Below, piece by piece: positions 61,362 to 64,000 of a stretch of DNA of 64,000 bases (within the stretch, counting starts at the first letter, position 1; every line of letters starts with the position of its first letter). The position numbers and the translations under genes were made by a program. The stretch covers positions 48,055 through 112,054 of the forward strand of contig CAXXNS010000012.1 in the NCBI GenBank assembly GCA_963666895.2, given 5' to 3'. Origin of the DNA: G963666895 sp963666895 (GTDB taxonomy: Bacteria > Desulfobacterota > Desulfovibrionia > Desulfovibrionales > Desulfovibrionaceae). The notes below the pieces were generated by a model. The model worked only from the letters and a program-made list of their open reading frames with translations, did no database searches and was not told the origin of the DNA.

Positions 61362-61682
61362 ATGCTCAAGCGCAACATGATCTTTTTGGCCCACTGCTAC
61401 GGACACGTCTGCCGCCTCTCCAGCCGCGACGGATCGGTCTCCGGCACGGCCTCCCTGGTGACCATCACCCCGGACACGGCCCGCGTGCACCTGAAGAGCG
61501 GCCTGTGGGGGGTGTTCGCGCCGGGGCACGGGGTGGTCCTGGCCCCCATGTTCTCGGCCGCGCCCGGCCTGAGCGTCCCGGCCCGGGTCCGGTGCCGGGA
61601 GGACGACTGCCTGCACCTTTGCTTTGACCAGGCCTTGCCCCTGACCGGATTCGAGTTGGTCCGCCTGTCCCGCTCGCGGTGA
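61362..61682 (+). CDS. small conserved protein of unknown function
   Basis: A 106-residue protein with CGGAGG seven bases before the ATG. It has a beta-rich character (TASLVTITPDTARVHLKSG, GHGVVLAPMF, VPARVRCREDD, LHLCFDQALPL) that loosely recalls PilZ-type barrels, but the Arg motif for c-di-GMP is not there. It contains five Cys residues. No family can be named. Its promoter region contains the Fur-box-like site. Confidence 0.65.
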   Translation: MLKRNMIFLAHCYGHVCRLSSRDGSVSGTASLVTITPDTARVHLKSGLWGVFAPGHGVVLAPMFSAAPGLSVPARVRCREDDCLHLCFDQALPLTGFELVRLSRSR

Positions 61683-61755
61683 CGGAGGGCCGGCCACCAT
61701 ATATAATATTATTGATATGCGACATTCCTGGACGTATCCTCAGGGGGTGCGAATC

Positions 61756-62145
61756 ATGCTGCATGAACGCTTTACCGAACTTCCCGATCCGCCCCGGGAC
61801 GCCGTCCGTTCCGAAAGCAACGGCCCCGATCCCTTCCCGGCCCTCTACCGCCCGGCCATGCAAATCTCCGAAACACAGGACGCGGTGGAGGTGCGGGCCA
61901 AGCTGCCCGGTGTGGCCTGCATGGACATCTGCGTGTTCCTGTACGCGGGCAGGCTGACCATCCACGTGGCCCGGCCGTCCAAAAGCGGCACGGGGAACGG
62001 CCGCCAGGTCCAGGACGGCTGCTCGGCCATTTACCGCTCCTTCCAGCTGCGTCAGGCCCTGGACGAAAACAAGGCCACGGGTTCGTTCCACCAGGGCGTC
62101 CTGCGTCTGTCCCTGCCCAAGGCCGAGCCCACCGAATCCGAATAG
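61756..62145 (+). CDS. Hsp20/alpha-crystallin family small heat-shock protein
   Basis: A 129-residue protein read from the ATG at 61756 (AGGGGGTG lies ahead). The alpha-crystallin domain is visible: MQISETQDAVEVRAKLPGV, then LYAGRLTIHVAR, a variable loop, IYRSFQLRQALDENKATGSF and GVLRLSLPKAE. Small heat-shock proteins hold unfolding proteins. The loop between the two sheets carries extra Ser/Gly residues and a Cys. The strand ACMDICVFLYAGRL departs from the common xDIxVxxxxxxL pattern only slightly. Gene context says little about regulation. Confidence 0.8.
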   Translation: MLHERFTELPDPPRDAVRSESNGPDPFPALYRPAMQISETQDAVEVRAKLPGVACMDICVFLYAGRLTIHVARPSKSGTGNGRQVQDGCSAIYRSFQLRQALDENKATGSFHQGVLRLSLPKAEPTESE

Positions 62146-62304
62146 AAACCAGCCGCCCCGCTTTCCAAGCCACGACTCAGGCGGACGATCATATATTAAG
62201 GAGGCGCGAATCCGTGCTCCGCCGACTTCGACCCGTTCGGGCGCATCGGGATCGCGCCCTGGACGCGATTGTCCGGCCCTCCCCACCCCCTCCTTGACCC
62301 CGAA

Positions 62305-62328
62305 CCGGCCCCAAACGGCCGGGGCCGG
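62305..62328 (+). terminator. GC-rich hairpin before the tRNA-Gly promoter
   Basis: CCGGCCCC pairs perfectly with GGGGCCGG around eight bases. No T tract follows, so termination would have to be rho-assisted or partial. Confidence 0.35.
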
Positions 62329-62341
62329 GCAAAAGGGGGTG

Positions 62342-62370
62342 TTGACATCCCCACTTCGGAAGCTTAAAAG
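62342..62370 (+). promoter_or_regulatory. promoter of tRNA-Gly
   Basis: TTGACA, 17 bp, then TAAAAG, ending 40 bp before the tRNA. The -35 is perfect and the -10 is weak. Confidence 0.6.
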
Positions 62371-62410
62371 TCCATTCTGCGTCGCAGGCCTCGGTCTGCT
62401 GCGTTCCCGA

Positions 62411-62486
62411 GCGGGTGTAGCTCAGCTGGTAGAGTACAAGCTTCCCAAGCTTGGTGTCGCGGGTTCGATCCCCGTCACCCGCTCCA
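62411..62486 (+). tRNA. tRNA-Gly(CCC)
   Basis: A 76-nt tRNA with encoded CCA. The acceptor arms GCGGGTG and CACCCGC pair fully with discriminator T. The anticodon stem CAAGC/GCTTG encloses TTCCCAA with anticodon CCC (reads GGG), and GGTTCGATC forms the T-loop. Confidence 0.95.
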
Positions 62487-62602
62487 AGGCCACCTACGGC
62501 TGAATGTTCGAAGCCTTACGGCTTGTTGCATCCTGTGGGCCTTCCGGTCCACTTTTTTATTGGTTTCGGATGGTTCCGAAGCCAGGACGAGAGAAGGGAC
62601 TG

Positions 62603-63085
62603 ATGGGCGAACGCGATCTGGAATCCCGGCTGGCCCCCCTGGTCCAAACCCAGGCCGAAATCCTGGGGCTCACGATCTGGGGCCTGGAGGCCCCGTCGGG
62701 CAGCGGCCGCCAGATGGTCCGGGTCTACGTGGAAACAGGCCCCAAAGGCGAAGACGGGGTCAACGTGGACACCCTGGCCAAGTTCTCCCGGGCCCTGTCC
62801 GTGGCCCTGGACGTGGAGGACGCGGTGCCCGGGGCCTACACCCTGGAGGTCTCCTCCCCGGGGCTGGAGCGGCGGTTCTTCTCGTTGGACCAGCTCGCGG
62901 GCTACGAGGGGCAGACAGTGACGGCCAGGCTGGCCGACCCGGATCCCGAGACCGGGCGGCGCAAGATCACGGGCAAGCTGGCCGGAGTGGAGAACGATCG
63001 CGTCGGGATCGTCGAAGAGGACGACCAACGCTGGAATATTTCCTGGGACAGGATCAAGTGCCTCAACCTGGTGCATGAATTTTAG
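62603..63085 (+). CDS. rimP: ribosome maturation factor RimP
   Basis: A 160-residue protein needed for 30S subunit maturation. The start at 62603 follows AAGGGA and gives MGERDLESRLAPLV. The N-terminal domain (LTIWGLEAPSGSGRQMVRVY), the conserved YTLEVSSPGLERRFFS motif and the C-terminal SH3-like domain (ITGKLAGVENDRVGIV) are present. It is transcribed with nusA, 45 bp downstream, the usual order, and may share transcription with the tRNA-Gly just upstream. Confidence 0.94.
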   Translation: MGERDLESRLAPLVQTQAEILGLTIWGLEAPSGSGRQMVRVYVETGPKGEDGVNVDTLAKFSRALSVALDVEDAVPGAYTLEVSSPGLERRFFSLDQLAGYEGQTVTARLADPDPETGRRKITGKLAGVENDRVGIVEEDDQRWNISWDRIKCLNLVHEF

Positions 63086-63130
63086 CCGGACGCCGCCAGG
63101 CGGGACTTACCGGCGGCAACGGAGGAAAAG

Positions 63131-64000
63131 ATGAGCGAACTGAAAAAAGCCATCGAACAGATCAGCAAGGACCGCGGCATCGACCGCGACCTGCTCATAG
63201 ACACCCTGGAAGAGGCGGTGCGCTCCTCGGTGGCCCGCAAGTTCGGCGACGAGATCGACGTGGAGGTGACCTTCAACGAGGACACCGGCGAGATCGACGT
63301 CTACCAGTTCAAGGTGGTGGTGGACGAGGTCCACGACCCGGTGAGCGAGATCACCCTGGAGGACGCCAAGGAGCACGATCCCGGGGTGCAGATCGACGAC
63401 GAACTGGGCTTCAAGCTCAAGGTCGAGGACCTGGGCCGCATCGCCGCCCAGTCGGCCAAGCAGGTCATCATCCAGCGCATGCGCGACGCCGAGCAGGAGA
63501 TCATCTACGAGGAATACAAGGACCGCGTGGGCGAGATCGTGGGCGGCATCATCCAGCGCCGCGACCGCACCGGCTGGATCATCAACCTCGGCCGCACCGA
63601 GGCCCTGCTCCCCAAGGAGGAGCAGATCCCCAGAGAGCGCTACAAGCGCGGCGACCGGGTCCAGGCCTACATCATCGACGTTCACAAGGAGTCGCGCGGG
63701 CCGCAGGTCATCGTGTCCCGCTCGCACCCCGACTACATGATTTCCCTGTTCCACCGCGAGGTGCCCGAGGTCTCCGACGGCACGGTCAAGATCATGGGCG
63801 TGGCCCGCGACCCGGGCCTCAGGGCCAAGGTGGCCGTATCCAGCCGCGACCGCGACGTGGACCCCGTGGGCGCCTGCGTGGGCATCCGGGGATCGCGCAT
63901 CCAGAACGTGGTCCAGGAGCTCAAGGGCGAGCGCATCGACATCGTGGTCTGGAGCCCGGACATCGTCATGTACGCCAAGAACGCCCTGTCTCCGGCCATC
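63131..64000 (+). CDS. nusA: transcription factor NusA, N-terminal part (cut by window end)
   Basis: The first 290 codons are visible, starting at the ATG at 63131 after GGAGGA. The N-terminal RNA-polymerase-binding domain (SELKKAIEQISKDRGI) is followed by the S1 domain (VGEIVGGIIQRRDRTGWIINL) and the start of the KH1 domain (PVGACVGIRGSRIQNVVQEL). NusA modulates pausing, termination and antitermination. The frame is open to the last base, so the gene continues beyond the window; infB normally follows. Confidence 0.95.
   Translation, partial: MSELKKAIEQISKDRGIDRDLLIDTLEEAVRSSVARKFGDEIDVEVTFNEDTGEIDVYQFKVVVDEVHDPVSEITLEDAKEHDPGVQIDDELGFKLKVEDLGRIAAQSAKQVIIQRMRDAEQEIIYEEYKDRVGEIVGGIIQRRDRTGWIINLGRTEALLPKEEQIPRERYKRGDRVQAYIIDVHKESRGPQVIVSRSHPDYMISLFHREVPEVSDGTVKIMGVARDPGLRAKVAVSSRDRDVDPVGACVGIRGSRIQNVVQELKGERIDIVVWSPDIVMYAKNALSPAI

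Overview
The window is high-GC chromosomal DNA, most likely from a sulfate-reducing deltaproteobacterium of the Desulfovibrio / Pseudodesulfovibrio group. I infer this from the flagellar gene order (flgF-flgG-flgA-flgH-flgI-flgJ-flgN-flgK-flgL-csrA-fliW with a divergent flgM operon), the large multi-PAS hybrid histidine kinases, the leucine-type Liv transporter and the rimP-nusA pair. No plasmid, phage, CRISPR array or complete insertion sequence is visible.

Region by region. 1-2.6 kb: end of a CvpA-type protein, mazG, a small repeat protein behind a 120-bp palindrome, a DUF364 protein and tRNA-Ser(TGA). 2.7-12.9 kb: a Fur regulator, a PilZ protein, a VWA lipoprotein, a DUF368 lipid-carrier transporter, a PAS protein with a degenerate kinase core, an RsbW-like ATPase, a thiamine salvage operon (MTH1187-family gene, thiM, thiE), an AEC transporter and a peroxiredoxin. 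13-23 kb: two sensor kinases and the livKHMGF operon. 23.3-31.3 kb: a PAS hybrid kinase, a FecR-like gene and a dCache-GGDEF gene, all broken by frameshifts, then an intact chemoreceptor. 32-41.5 kb: a histidine-rich protein, trmO, a coupled solute-binding protein/kinase pair, a TPR protein, another hybrid kinase, a CGGC protein, and a small AT-rich patch bounded by tRNA-Ser(GCT) and a decayed copy of it. 41.6-49.5 kb: a nadK-ARMT1-like-mltA-gatB-mtnA-der operon. 49.6-61.1 kb: flagellar rod, ring, hook-filament junction and regulatory genes. 61.3-64 kb: two small genes, tRNA-Gly(CCC), rimP and the start of nusA.

How the genes work together. The flagellar block reads as a regulated unit: a sigma-54-type promoter precedes flgF, a second lies inside the terminator hairpin between flgJ and flgN, and a sigma-28 promoter precedes the flgM operon. 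CsrA and FliW are encoded at the end of the hook-filament junction operon, where they can link filament assembly to translation. Signalling genes dominate 13-40 kb: five sensor kinases, one chemoreceptor, one GGDEF protein and one PilZ protein. Two of the sensors carry, or are coupled to, periplasmic binding-protein folds.

Caveats. Seven single-base frameshifts (six between 25.4 and 27.9 kb, one in flgI) lie mostly in short G/C runs. They could be sequencing errors or real decay, which the sequence alone cannot settle. Coordinates of start codons were chosen from visible ribosome binding sites. All functional statements rest on recognised motifs, not on database searches.
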